Positions 1-7,591 of a stretch of DNA of 64,000 bases are shown here, piece after piece (position 1 is the stretch's first letter; each line of letters begins with the position of its first letter). The position numbers were made by a program, and so were the translations under genes. Source of the stretch: Marichromatium gracile (GTDB lineage: Bacteria; Pseudomonadota; Gammaproteobacteria; Chromatiales; Chromatiaceae); assembly GCF_004343155.1 (NCBI RefSeq), contig NZ_SMDC01000001.1, positions 248,001-312,000 of the forward strand, read 5' to 3'. The notes under the pieces are model-generated. The model searched no databases. It saw only the letters and a list, made by a program, of their open reading frames with translations, and was not told the origin of the DNA.

Positions 1-1
1 C

Positions 2-247
2 TGCTGGGCCTGCGAGCCGCTCTGTCCGAGCGCGGCGATCGAGCCCGCCAGCCCACACTTTCGCATCGACCCAGCCGCCTGCAGCGAGTGCGCGGGCGAG
101 TACGCCGACCCGCAGTGCGCGAGCATCTGCCCGATCGAGGGCGCGATCGTCGACGCCAGCGGCGCAGCGCTCAACCCACCGGGTTCGCTCACCGGCATCC
201 CGCCGCGCCTGCTCGAGCAGACACGCGCGCGCATCCAGGCCCGCTGA
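2..247 (+). CDS. 2[4Fe-4S] ferredoxin, nif-associated (5' partial)
   Basis: Only the last 81 residues are in the window; the start lies upstream. What remains has a first cluster motif CxxCxxxCP (CWACEPLCP) and a second motif CxxC-x8-CxxxCP (CSECAGEYADPQC then ASICP). The eight-residue insertion between the second and third cysteines of the second motif is typical of the Chromatium/nif-type 2[4Fe-4S] ferredoxins, which are small soluble low-potential electron carriers. nifQ follows 75 bp downstream on the same strand, so this is probably a nif-linked ferredoxin that feeds electrons to nitrogenase or its cofactor assembly. The exact family (FdxN-like or other) cannot be set from the fragment. 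A second, intact protein with the same cysteine pattern lies at 44213. Confidence 0.85.
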   Translation, partial: CWACEPLCPSAAIEPASPHFRIDPAACSECAGEYADPQCASICPIEGAIVDASGAALNPPGSLTGIPPRLLEQTRARIQAR

Positions 248-322
248 CCCGATCACCGGGTCCGGCAACAGGGACGCCCGCGGACCCGGCACCATCACCA
301 GGAGACCGATGGAGGCGAGACC

Positions 323-904
323 ATGGCCACGCCCTGCCCCGAACGCACCCGCGAGATCCAGCGGATCTTCGTCCGGTTGATGACCCGGGCGATCGGCGCG
401 GGCAACGACCACGCCTTCGCCTGCATGATCGCCAGCCGCGCCAGCGGTCTCGGCGCCCTGCCCCCCTGGCTCGGGCTCGCGCCCGAGGCGTTCAATGCGC
501 TGATGGGCTATCACTTCCCCGGGGTCTCGCCCGAGGTGCTCTCCAGCCTCGAGGGGGTGGCACCCAACCCCGCGCGTGAGGACGAGCGCGCGGAGCTGGT
601 CGCATTGCTCGGCGGCCAGCGCGCCGGGCACACCCACTCGGAGCTGTGGATGGCCGAGGTGGTTGCCGCCGGCTGCCTGGCGACCGATCATCTGTGGCAG
701 GACCTCGGACTGTGGAACCGCCGCGCGCTGACCGCGCTGATGCGTCGCAACTTCCCGCGCCTGGCCATGGCCAACACCGGCGACATGAAGTGGAAACGCT
801 TTCTCTACAAGCAACTGTGCGAACGCGAGGGCATCTATCTGTGCCGGGCACCATCATGCGAGGAGTGCGCCGACTACCATGTTTGTTTTGGACCTGAGGA
901 CTGA
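323..904 (+). CDS. nifQ: NifQ, molybdenum donor for FeMo-cofactor synthesis
   Basis: A 193-residue protein of the usual NifQ length. The diagnostic C-terminal cysteine motif C-x4-C-x2-C-x5-C is intact (C174-RAPS-C-EE-C-ADYHV-C). In the family these cysteines bind a Mo-Fe-S cluster that delivers molybdenum to the NifEN/NifH scaffold during FeMo-cofactor assembly in the cytoplasm. The conserved stretch LxxLMxRNFPxLxxxNxxxMKWKRFxYKQLC is readable just before it. The gene follows a ferredoxin gene and overlaps draG by 26 bp, so the three are probably co-transcribed as the end of a nif operon. No other nif structural gene is in the window. The presence of NifQ implies a molybdenum nitrogenase in this organism. 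Confidence 0.95.
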   Translation: MATPCPERTREIQRIFVRLMTRAIGAGNDHAFACMIASRASGLGALPPWLGLAPEAFNALMGYHFPGVSPEVLSSLEGVAPNPAREDERAELVALLGGQRAGHTHSELWMAEVVAAGCLATDHLWQDLGLWNRRALTALMRRNFPRLAMANTGDMKWKRFLYKQLCEREGIYLCRAPSCEECADYHVCFGPED

Positions 905-1832
905 GCTCGCCGCCGGCGAGACCACCGCCAATACCATCCACGCCCGCGCCAGCGGTGCCTATCTGGGACTGGCCATCGGCGACGCCCTCGGCGCCACCGT
1001 GGAGTTCATGACCCCGACCGAGATCCGCACCCGTCACGGCGTCCACCGCGACCTGGTCGGCGGCGGCTGGCTCAGGCTGCGTCGCGGTCAGGTCACCGAC
1101 GACACCGCGATGTCGCTGGCACTCGGCCAGGCACTGCTCGACCATGGCCGCGTCGAGGCCGCGCCCATCGCCGAGGCCTTCAGCGCATGGATGCGCACCA
1201 AGCCGGTCGACATCGGGCATACCGTGCGCCGGGGCATCTCGCGCTATCGCCGTACCGGCGCCACCGAGGTCCCGGAGAACACCTACGACGCCGGCAACGG
1301 CGCCTGCATGCGCACCCTGCCGATCGCGCTCTTCACCCTCGGCGCCGAGGCCGAGGCCGTCGCCGCGGCATGCCGCACCCAGGCCCATGTCACCCATCAC
1401 AACCCGCTCTCGGACGCCGCCACCCTGACCGTGGTGCGCATGGTGCAGAGCGCCATCCTCGGCGCTACCCGCGAGCACCTGCGCGAGCTGGCCGAGGCAC
1501 TGATCGCCGAGGAGCCGTGCTTCGCCTTCGATCGCGGCCGGGTCGAGAACCCGAGCGGCTATATCGTCGAGACGATGCGCGCGGTGCTGCAGGCGTTGTT
1601 CGCCACCGACGGCCTCGAGGCGGCGCTGATCGACGTGGTCAACCGTGGCGGCGATGCCGACACCACCGGCGCCATCCTCGGCATGATCGTCGGCGCGCTG
1701 CACGGTCCCGAGGCCATCCCGCGACGCTGGCTCGACGGACTCGAACACACCAGCGCCACGGCCTGCCGTGAACAGGCTCAGGCGCTGGTGCGTGCCTCGG
1801 CGCTGTGCCGAGGCCGCGCTCAGCCACGATAG
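879..1832 (+). CDS. draG: DraG, ADP-ribosyl-[dinitrogen reductase] glycohydrolase
   Basis: A 317-residue ADP-ribosylglycohydrolase. Visible metal-binding motifs are GDALGATVEF near residue 35, VTDDTAMSLAL near residue 70 and NRGGDADTTGAILG near residue 250. These are the acidic clusters that hold the binuclear manganese site in the DraG family. DraG removes ADP-ribose from NifH and so restores nitrogenase after ammonium or dark switch-off. The start overlaps the end of nifQ by 26 bp, which ties it to the nif operon. Its usual partner, the transferase draT, is not in this window. The 3' end overlaps the convergent permease gene by 13 bp. A general ADP-ribosylglycohydrolase is the alternative, but the nif context supports DraG. 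Confidence 0.9.
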   Translation: MFVLDLRTELAAGETTANTIHARASGAYLGLAIGDALGATVEFMTPTEIRTRHGVHRDLVGGGWLRLRRGQVTDDTAMSLALGQALLDHGRVEAAPIAEAFSAWMRTKPVDIGHTVRRGISRYRRTGATEVPENTYDAGNGACMRTLPIALFTLGAEAEAVAAACRTQAHVTHHNPLSDAATLTVVRMVQSAILGATREHLRELAEALIAEEPCFAFDRGRVENPSGYIVETMRAVLQALFATDGLEAALIDVVNRGGDADTTGAILGMIVGALHGPEAIPRRWLDGLEHTSATACREQAQALVRASALCRGRAQPR

Positions 1833-3148
1833 AAGTCGAACAGCAGCACGAACACCGCGCTCGCCACCACCAGCCCGGTGAGCATCACCGGGATGCCCAC
1901 GCGCAGCCAACCGAGCGGGGTGATGCGCGCCTCGGGGATGCCGCTGCGCTCGGACTCGGCCACGCAGATGACGTTGGCGGTGGCGCCGATGTGCGAGCCG
2001 TTGCCACCGAGCCCGACGCCGATCGCCAGCGCCCACCACAGCGGGGTGATGTTCACCCCCTGCTGCTCGAGCCCGAGCACGATCGGGATCATGGTGACGG
2101 TGAAGGGGATGTTGTCGACCACCGCGCTGAGCAGCGCCGCCACCCACATCAGCGCCAGACAGGTGAGCAGCAGCGTCTGCGGGTCCTGCGCCAGCCGCGC
2201 CAGCCGGAAACCGACCCAGTCGAGCAGCCCCGAGGCCTCGACCCCGCCGACGATCACGAACAACCCGGCGAAGAACACCAGCACCGACCACTCGAGCTTG
2301 CCGAACAGTGACTCCGGATCGGGGCGCAGCAGCACCAGTGCCAGCGCCACCGCGATGAAGGCGACATAGGCCGGGAACAGGTGCAGCCGGTGATGGACGA
2401 AGAACAGCACGATCGCCACCCCCAGCGCGATCAGCCCGCGTCGCAGCCGCAGCGGATGCTTGATCGCACGACGCTCGTCGAGATCGATCTGTGCCCCCGG
2501 GCCGCTCGGCGCCAGCTCGCGCCGGAACAGCAACAGGATCAGCACCACCGTGACCGCCCAGGAGACGACGACCAGCGGCGCCATGTGCACCAGGAAGCGG
2601 GTGAACTCGATGCCGCCGGCGCTGCCGATCATGATGTTGGGCGGGTCGCCGACCAGGGTCGCCGCACCGCCGATGTTCGAGAGCATCGCCTCGGCCATCA
2701 GGAAGGGCAGCGGATTGAGCGAGAGGATGCGGGTGATCAGCACCGTCAACGGCGCGAAGATCAACACCGTGGTGACATTGTCGAGGAACATGCTGATCAG
2801 GCTCACCGCCAGCGCCAGATAGACCAGCAGCAGCCGCGGGTTGCCGCGCGACCACTTGGCGATGCGGATGGCCAGATAGTCGAAACCGCCGGTGGGCCGC
2901 AGCAGCACCACCAGCATCATCATCCCGGCGAGCAGGAACAGGGTGTTGGCGTCGATCGCCATCACCGCCTCGGCCTGGCCGTAGAAGCCGCCGATCATCC
3001 CCACCCCGATCATCACCACCGCGCCGATGAGCGCCGCGCTGGTACGGTGGATCACCTCGCCGAAGATCAACACATAGGCGGCGATCATGGTCAGCCCCGC
3101 GGCCGCCATCTGGCCGCTGAACTGGGGTGCCATCGCAAGCTCGTTCAC
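1820..3148 (-). CDS. ArsB/NhaD/SLC13-type ion permease
   Basis: A 442-residue, very hydrophobic protein with about 11 predicted membrane spans. It shows the two-fold internal repeat of the ion transporter superfamily: FLDNVTTVLIFAP with IGGAATLVGDPPNIMIG in the first half, and VVDNIPFTVTMIP with GGNGSHIGATANVICVA in the second. Such permeases move arsenite, Na+/H+, or dicarboxylates; the sequence alone does not fix the substrate. The gene overlaps the CBS-domain gene upstream by ATGA, so the CBS protein probably regulates this carrier or works with it. It sits tail to tail with draG, overlapping it by 13 bp. Because it lies directly next to nif genes, a nif-linked role is possible, but that is inference. 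Confidence 0.8.
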   Translation of the reverse strand: MNELAMAPQFSGQMAAAGLTMIAAYVLIFGEVIHRTSAALIGAVVMIGVGMIGGFYGQAEAVMAIDANTLFLLAGMMMLVVLLRPTGGFDYLAIRIAKWSRGNPRLLLVYLALAVSLISMFLDNVTTVLIFAPLTVLITRILSLNPLPFLMAEAMLSNIGGAATLVGDPPNIMIGSAGGIEFTRFLVHMAPLVVVSWAVTVVLILLLFRRELAPSGPGAQIDLDERRAIKHPLRLRRGLIALGVAIVLFFVHHRLHLFPAYVAFIAVALALVLLRPDPESLFGKLEWSVLVFFAGLFVIVGGVEASGLLDWVGFRLARLAQDPQTLLLTCLALMWVAALLSAVVDNIPFTVTMIPIVLGLEQQGVNITPLWWALAIGVGLGGNGSHIGATANVICVAESERSGIPEARITPLGWLRVGIPVMLTGLVVASAVFVLLFDFYRG

Positions 3149-3603
3149 GCGCCCTCCTCGTCTCTGGCCAGCATGCAGCCGACGACCGCCATCCGGGTCA
3201 CCACGCCGCGGTACTCGCCGGCGTCGACCAGGAACAGATAGGAGCTGTTGTAGCGCTCCATGATCGCCAGCCCCTTGATCAGCGGCGAGCCGGCGCTGAT
3301 CGTCGCCCGGCTCTCGAGCACGTAGCCGCTCGCCTCCTCGGCGAGGATGGCGCGACGCCGCGCCTCGGGCAGGTCGACGTTATCGATGTTGTCGCCCAGA
3401 TAGTCCGCAGCGCCGACCAGGAAGTCGGGAATGCAGGTGTGTTTGACGATATGACGCAGCGACACCCGGCCACAGATCCGCCCCTCGGCATCGGCATAGG
3501 GCAGCCCGCCGACGTTGCAGCGCACGCACTCGCGAAATACCTCGCGCAGGGTCATGCCGGACCTGACCACCAGGGTCGGGACGGCAAGTTCGATCAGCTT
3601 CAT
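3145..3603 (-). CDS. CBS-domain protein
   Basis: A 152-residue soluble protein made almost entirely of a tandem CBS pair. The first CBS runs about residues 5-60 (the TLREVFRECVRCNVGGLPYAD type of sequence) and the second about 90-148 (ISAGSPLIKGLAIMERYNSSYLFLVD, then GVVTRMAVVG). CBS pairs bind adenine nucleotides and sense energy charge. The last four bases overlap the start of the ArsB/NhaD-like permease gene (ATGA), so the pair is an operon and the CBS protein is probably a cytoplasmic regulator of that permease. No DNA-binding or catalytic domain is visible. Confidence 0.85.
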   Translation of the reverse strand: MKLIELAVPTLVVRSGMTLREVFRECVRCNVGGLPYADAEGRICGRVSLRHIVKHTCIPDFLVGAADYLGDNIDNVDLPEARRRAILAEEASGYVLESRATISAGSPLIKGLAIMERYNSSYLFLVDAGEYRGVVTRMAVVGCMLARDEEGA

Positions 3604-3899
3604 GGAGATTCAGCCTTCCGCTTCGAGTGACCCCGGATCGCGCGTCGATCCGGGGCTGGACGCGCCCCGCAGGCCCAGGAGCAGGGTCCGTGTCGCGGGG
3701 CGCCGCGGCACGAACCGCGCGGCGGAGGCAGGGACGGGGTTGGGCTCACGCCCGTGTCAGCGCCGTGGCGACACCGCCCGTCACCGCAGGTCGTGAGCGG
3801 ACCCGCCCGTGGCGCCGGGAGCGGCGCCGGGACAGGAGAGGTCGGGGTCGGCTCGGATCGCGCGATCGCGCATGCGGGTCGAGATGTCGCGCGATCAGT
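3604..3899. other. Intergenic region with a perfect hairpin
   Basis: This gap lies upstream of the CBS-permease operon and downstream of the SIR2-like gene, both on the minus strand. It holds a perfect 10-bp inverted repeat (CCCCGGATCG, loop CGCGT, CGATCCGGGG) at 3631-3655, about 28 bp upstream of the CBS start. No T-run follows on either strand, so it could be a 5' UTR structure or an operator. A second, looser dyad based on GATCGCGCGAT lies near 3856-3897, just after the SIR2-like stop codon, and may be its transcription end. I see no gene here. Confidence 0.4.
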
Positions 3900-4778
3900 C
3901 TAGCACCCGAGCGCGCCCGCCGTCGCACAGGCCTCGTCATCGAAATAGGCCAACCCCTCGAGCAGCTCATCCACCCCGGCCTCGACGATGGTGATGCCCT
4001 GACGCGCGCAGAAGCGGCGCGCCCTGGGGGTGGGATCGGGGATCAGCGCCCAGCCCGCGGGCGAGGCGGCGGCGTGGATCAGCTCGGTGACCAGCATCCG
4101 CTCGGTGTCGCGATCGAGGTTGAGTCCCAGCAGCAGATAGCGCAGCCCGCGCCGACGGGCCTTGACGAACGCGGGGATGGCAAAGCCGCCCATCAGCTCG
4201 GTGAGATAGTCGACGAAATCGGCGTCCGAGGCGATATAGGTCGATCCCGGCTCGGGGCTGCCGAGCGGCTTGAACAATACCGGCAACGCCGGATCGACCG
4301 CATCCTGATCGACCTCGCGATACCCCGAGCCGTCGTGGACATGGATGCGGAAGCGGTAGTCCGTCCCCCCCACCCGGGCGATGCCGCGCACCAGCACGTG
4401 CGGGCGCTCGGCATAGAGGTGCTGGAGCTGGAGATCGCGATTGAGATCGATGACATAGCCGGGAGCGGTCCCGGCCAGCCAGGCGTGCAGCGGTGCCTGC
4501 GTCCATGGCCGCCCCGCGTAGGTGGCATCGAGGAAGCGCTGCACCGCGCCGCGCCCGCGCTTGAGCTCGACGTTCATCGCCGCGCGCGAGAACTCCCACA
4601 TCAGCCGCCGCGACATCGGCCGCCCGCCGTTGAGCGCGAGGATCAGCGAATCGCTGTCGGCCGGGATCGGCTCGCCGCATTCGCGATCGACCACCCCGGC
4701 GAGCGCGCCGGGTCCCAGACAGGGCACCAGCTCGCCCCGCGCAAGGGCATCAACGAGAGATTCCAACAGGCTCGACAT
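3900..4778 (-). CDS. SIR2-like domain protein
   Basis: A 292-residue protein. The start is the ATG at 4778, preceded by GGAGG six bases upstream; longer readings into the GC-rich leader have no such site. The N-terminus (LVPCLGPGAL) resembles the nucleotide-binding glycine loop of SIR2-like proteins found outside the classical sirtuins, and YVIDLNRDLQLQHL resembles the SIR2-type motif where the histidine or asparagine would lie. The zinc-binding cysteine pairs of true deacetylases are absent. The middle (HVLVRGIARVGGTDYRFRIH, then LFKPLGSP) and the C-terminus (RYLLLGLNLDRDTERMLV) match the pattern of SIR2_2 family members. Function is unknown; NAD binding is an inference. It lies a few kilobases from nifQ-draG. 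Confidence 0.6.
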   Translation of the reverse strand: MSSLLESLVDALARGELVPCLGPGALAGVVDRECGEPIPADSDSLILALNGGRPMSRRLMWEFSRAAMNVELKRGRGAVQRFLDATYAGRPWTQAPLHAWLAGTAPGYVIDLNRDLQLQHLYAERPHVLVRGIARVGGTDYRFRIHVHDGSGYREVDQDAVDPALPVLFKPLGSPEPGSTYIASDADFVDYLTELMGGFAIPAFVKARRRGLRYLLLGLNLDRDTERMLVTELIHAAASPAGWALIPDPTPRARRFCARQGITIVEAGVDELLEGLAYFDDEACATAGALGC

Positions 4779-5035
4779 CCGGACCTCCGTGGCTGCGACG
4801 CTGTATTCAGGTGCAAACCATTGCAAACTCCGGACCATGGCAGGCCAGACACCCGCGATCGGCGCCGGAGCGCTGGCGGCGGGCGTGATCGCCACCCCGC
4901 CACGCCCGCCCGGCGACGTCCGTGATCCGACGAACCCCGACACAGCGTCGCAAACCCCACAGCCCTCGCTGGCTGGCACGCGCCGGTTTCGGCTAGCATG
5001 CCTCGATCGCCCGACAGCCCTGGACAGCCCGACCG

Positions 5036-5650
5036 ATGACGCCCTCCCCATCCGCCCTCGCCGACCTGCTCGCCGAGCGTCTCGCCGCCACCGCCGACCT
5101 GCTCGAGCGCACCCGCGCCGATCGCGCACTGCTCGAGGGCTGCGTGCGCGCGGCGACGCGCACCGCCGAGGCGATCGCCGCCGGCGGCACCCTGTTCATC
5201 TGCGGCAACGGCGGCAGCGCCGGCGAGGCCACCCATCTCAGCGGCGAGCTGATCGGCCCCTTCGCCGACAAGACCCGCCCGGCGCTGCCGGCGATCGCGC
5301 TCGGCTTCGACCCCAGCGCCGCCACCGCGGTGGCCAACGACTTCTCCTTCGACGAGGTCTTCGCCCGCCAGCTCGCCGGACTCGCCCGGCCCGGCGACGT
5401 GCTCTGGGCGCTGACCACCAGCGGGCGCTCGCCGAATGTGCTGCGCGCCCTCGAGGTCGCCGCCGAGCGTGGGCTCTACGGCGTACTGCTCACCGGCGCG
5501 CTGCCCGCCGAGGCCGCCCCGCGCGGCGCCGATCAGGTGCTCGCGGTACCCTCGACCGAGACCCCGCGGGTGCAGGAGCTGCACCTGATGCTCGGTCACT
5601 TCCTCTGCGAGGCGGTCGAGGCGCTCGCCGCCAGCAGCTCCAGGGCATAG
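5036..5650 (+). CDS. SIS-domain sugar-phosphate isomerase, GmhA-like
   Basis: A 204-residue protein with one SIS domain. It shows the GmhA/DiaA signature ICGNGGSAGEATHLSGEL (about residues 55-72), the PALPAIAL strand, and the phosphate-binding TTSGRSPNVLRAL near residue 122. GmhA converts sedoheptulose 7-phosphate to glycero-manno-heptose 7-phosphate for lipopolysaccharide core; DiaA, of the same fold, binds DnaA. The usual GmhA length is about 190 residues. No LPS heptose genes are near. The gene is divergent from the SIR2-like gene across 257 bp, and its 3' end overlaps the convergent cyclotransferase gene by 55 bp. An isomerase is the best call, but the substrate is not proved. Confidence 0.75.
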   Translation: MTPSPSALADLLAERLAATADLLERTRADRALLEGCVRAATRTAEAIAAGGTLFICGNGGSAGEATHLSGELIGPFADKTRPALPAIALGFDPSAATAVANDFSFDEVFARQLAGLARPGDVLWALTTSGRSPNVLRALEVAAERGLYGVLLTGALPAEAAPRGADQVLAVPSTETPRVQELHLMLGHFLCEAVEALAASSSRA

Positions 5651-6414
5651 AGCCAGGGCCAGCGCTTGCCGGTGACATAGAGCAGGTCCTGCTCGGGGGC
5701 ATAGGCGATGCCGTTGAGCACGTCGGTCCCGGGGGGACGTTGCGCGCGCGGCCACAGCATGCTCAGGTCCAGGGTCGCGGTCACCGCCCCGCTGGCGGGG
5801 TCGATGCGCACCAACCGGTCGCTGCGCCAGACATTGGCCCAGACCCCCGTCGGGGTGTACTCCAGCTCGTTGAGCCAGCGCAGCGCACGCCCCCGCTCGC
5901 GCACCAGCACGCGGCGCCGGATCACGCGCCGCTCGGGATCCATGAAGCTCAGATAGGCGCTGCCGTCGCTGATGATCCAGTCGCGCCCGTCATGGGTGAT
6001 GCCCCAGCCCTCGCCGGGGAGGGTGAAGCGATCGACCGGGGTGAGGGTCGCGCGGTCGTAGATCAGCCCGACCCGGGCGCGCCAGGTGAGCTGCACGATC
6101 CGATCCTCCCAGGGGGTGATGCCCTCGCCGAAGAGGCGCTCGGGCAGGTCGTGACGCTGCAGCACCCGGCCAGTGGCGAGCGCCACCCGGCGCAGCGACG
6201 AGCCGCCATACTCGCCGGTGCCCTCGAACAGCGCGCCGTCGGCGAAAGCCAGCCCCTGGGTGAAGGCCCCGGGGTCGTGGGCGAAGCGCGCCACCACCCG
6301 ATAGTCGAGCGCGGCGACGGCGCCCCCGTCACCCGAGTCCGCGGCATCACAGCCCGTCACCACCAGGACGAGCAGCAGCCACCCGATCCTCGCCCCTTGC
6401 ATCATCGTCACCAT
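5596..6414 (-). CDS. Glutaminyl-peptide cyclotransferase, lipoprotein
   Basis: A 272-residue protein with an N-terminal hydrophobic stretch ending in LVVTGC, a lipobox, so it is probably a periplasmic lipoprotein anchored after processing at Cys22. The rest matches the plant/bacterial glutamine cyclotransferase family, a five-bladed propeller: FAHDPGAFTQGLAF, LFEGTGEYGGSSLR, WGITHDGRDWIISDGS, LNELEYTPTGVWANVW, and the end motif DVLNGIAYAPEQDLLYVTGK. The enzyme turns N-terminal glutamine into pyroglutamate. The gene stands alone on the minus strand and overlaps the convergent SIS gene by 55 bp. The family call is strong. Confidence 0.88.
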   Translation of the reverse strand: MVTMMQGARIGWLLLVLVVTGCDAADSGDGGAVAALDYRVVARFAHDPGAFTQGLAFADGALFEGTGEYGGSSLRRVALATGRVLQRHDLPERLFGEGITPWEDRIVQLTWRARVGLIYDRATLTPVDRFTLPGEGWGITHDGRDWIISDGSAYLSFMDPERRVIRRRVLVRERGRALRWLNELEYTPTGVWANVWRSDRLVRIDPASGAVTATLDLSMLWPRAQRPPGTDVLNGIAYAPEQDLLYVTGKRWPWLYALELLAASASTASQRK

Positions 6415-6462
6415 GCTCGTCCGGCCATGTCCGGGAGCATGCCCCGCTCGGCGGCCGTCCGG

Positions 6463-6879
6463 CTAGTCGCCGTCACCGAGACGCTGGTAGTCGCTGCGCG
6501 AGCCGGTCAGGTCCCAGGCGAAGGTACAGTCGAGATGCGAGAGCACCGCGATCAAGCCGGGTTCGCCGTCCTCGAGCATCACCTGCAGCGGCGCGCGGCG
6601 TGCGAACTGACGACTGGCGCGGCGCACCCAATGGCGACGCATCTCCGGGCTGCGCGGGAAGCTGGTGCGCAGCGCCGCCTCGATGCGCAGCAGATAGTCG
6701 GCGCGACGGGCGGTCTCGGGATGATCGGACAGCGGTACACGCCCCAGCTGGCGAGGTCGGACCCCGGCGGGCAGTTGCAGCAGGGCGGAGATCTCGGCCG
6801 TCCCCAGCTTCCAGGAGCCGAGCAGAGCGATGAGATCGCGGGTCTGGTCGAGGCGGGGGTCGGGCATCGGCATCTCCAT
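6463..6879 (-). CDS. DUF2384-like (MbcA/ParS/Xre antitoxin C-domain) protein
   Basis: A 138-residue protein. The N-terminal half (about 10-50: TRDLIALLGSWKLGTAEISALLQLP) looks like a short helix-turn-helix. The part from about 55 to 125 has the rhythm of the MbcA/ParS/Xre toxin-binding domain (DUF2384): ADYLLRIEAALRTSF, then PLQVMLEDGEPGLIAVLSHLD. In known systems this domain blocks RES-domain toxins. No RES gene or other toxin candidate is adjacent; the neighbours are the cyclotransferase and the MoxR operon. It is therefore either an orphan antitoxin relic or a stand-alone regulator. ATG codons also occur at 6873 and 6867, so the first few residues are uncertain. Confidence 0.55.
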   Translation of the reverse strand: MEMPMPDPRLDQTRDLIALLGSWKLGTAEISALLQLPAGVRPRQLGRVPLSDHPETARRADYLLRIEAALRTSFPRSPEMRRHWVRRASRQFARRAPLQVMLEDGEPGLIAVLSHLDCTFAWDLTGSRSDYQRLGDGD

Positions 6880-7591
6880 CGGAGCGGCGGTGGATGGGCG
6901 AGGCGTTGACGAGACGTGTCTCAGCGGGGAACCGTCCAGCGGACATCATGGATCCGAAAGATGGCGATCGTGCACGACCAAGACAAGGATGCCCCTCGAC
7001 CTCGATGGATCGATGTTCAGTTAGCCGTCACTCTTCTTACGTCTTCTCGTCACTCGCTCGCAACCTCGCGTCCGGATTGGGCATTTCCGCATTCGTCGAA
7101 CTTGTGGATAACTTTGTGCACAAAACTGGCGCAACCGCCGCCGATTCTCACTCAATCACTCTCTACCCCTTGCTCCAAGGGCCCCGGGGAAATAAAAATA
7201 ATCCAATCAAATCAAAAATATAAAATCAAAAAAAAACACTTCCTCGCACCATCACCCTGAGTGTCCTGGGCTATCGCAAGCGGGGGTTGACAGATGTGAA
7301 CAACCCACGAAAACGCCCAATCACCCCATCTCCACGCCGCCTCGCGACACCCACCGGAGAACCCGGTCGAGATGACGACGGACGAACGAGACGATCGGCG
7401 AACATCGATCTGCCACGGCCCTGATGCCGAATCGTCAGCACGCAGACAACCGGCCCGGACTTGGAACTCGCGGTCACGATCCGTATATCGTTAAATCGGT
7501 ATCCCCACTGCCCTCGCCCGAGTCCGCCCGCCGGCGCCCGACACGGCGCCCGGCGATCCATCCACGCCATTCGGACAGGACGCGCACCAGC
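6880..7591. promoter_or_regulatory. Long AT-rich intergenic region with a DnaA box
   Basis: A 712-bp gap between two divergent units. It contains a perfect DnaA box on the minus strand (TGTGGATAA at 7103-7111) and, two bases on, a 12-bp palindrome TTTGTGCACAAA (7113-7124) whose half is close to a DnaA box. About 65 bp further comes a strongly A+T-rich stretch with A-runs at 7190-7238, preceded by a small hairpin (CCCTTG/CAAGGG, 7167-7181). A TTGACA hexamer lies at 7287-7292, but no good -10 box follows. It may serve the MoxR operon or bind DnaA; I find no coding gene in it. Confidence 0.45.

Noticed and set aside
492-2855. Long open frame on the minus strand opposite nifQ and draG
   Set aside because: It covers two clear genes on the other strand, and the translation is Gly/Arg/Ala-rich without motifs; high GC makes such antisense frames common.
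4522-6909. Long plus-strand frame of about 795 codons
   Set aside because: It runs opposite or across the SIR2-like, SIS and cyclotransferase genes and has no domain; it is a GC-driven shadow.
7287-7315. TTGACA as the moxR promoter
   Set aside because: The -35 is perfect but the expected -10 position reads AAACGC, so I do not call it a promoter.
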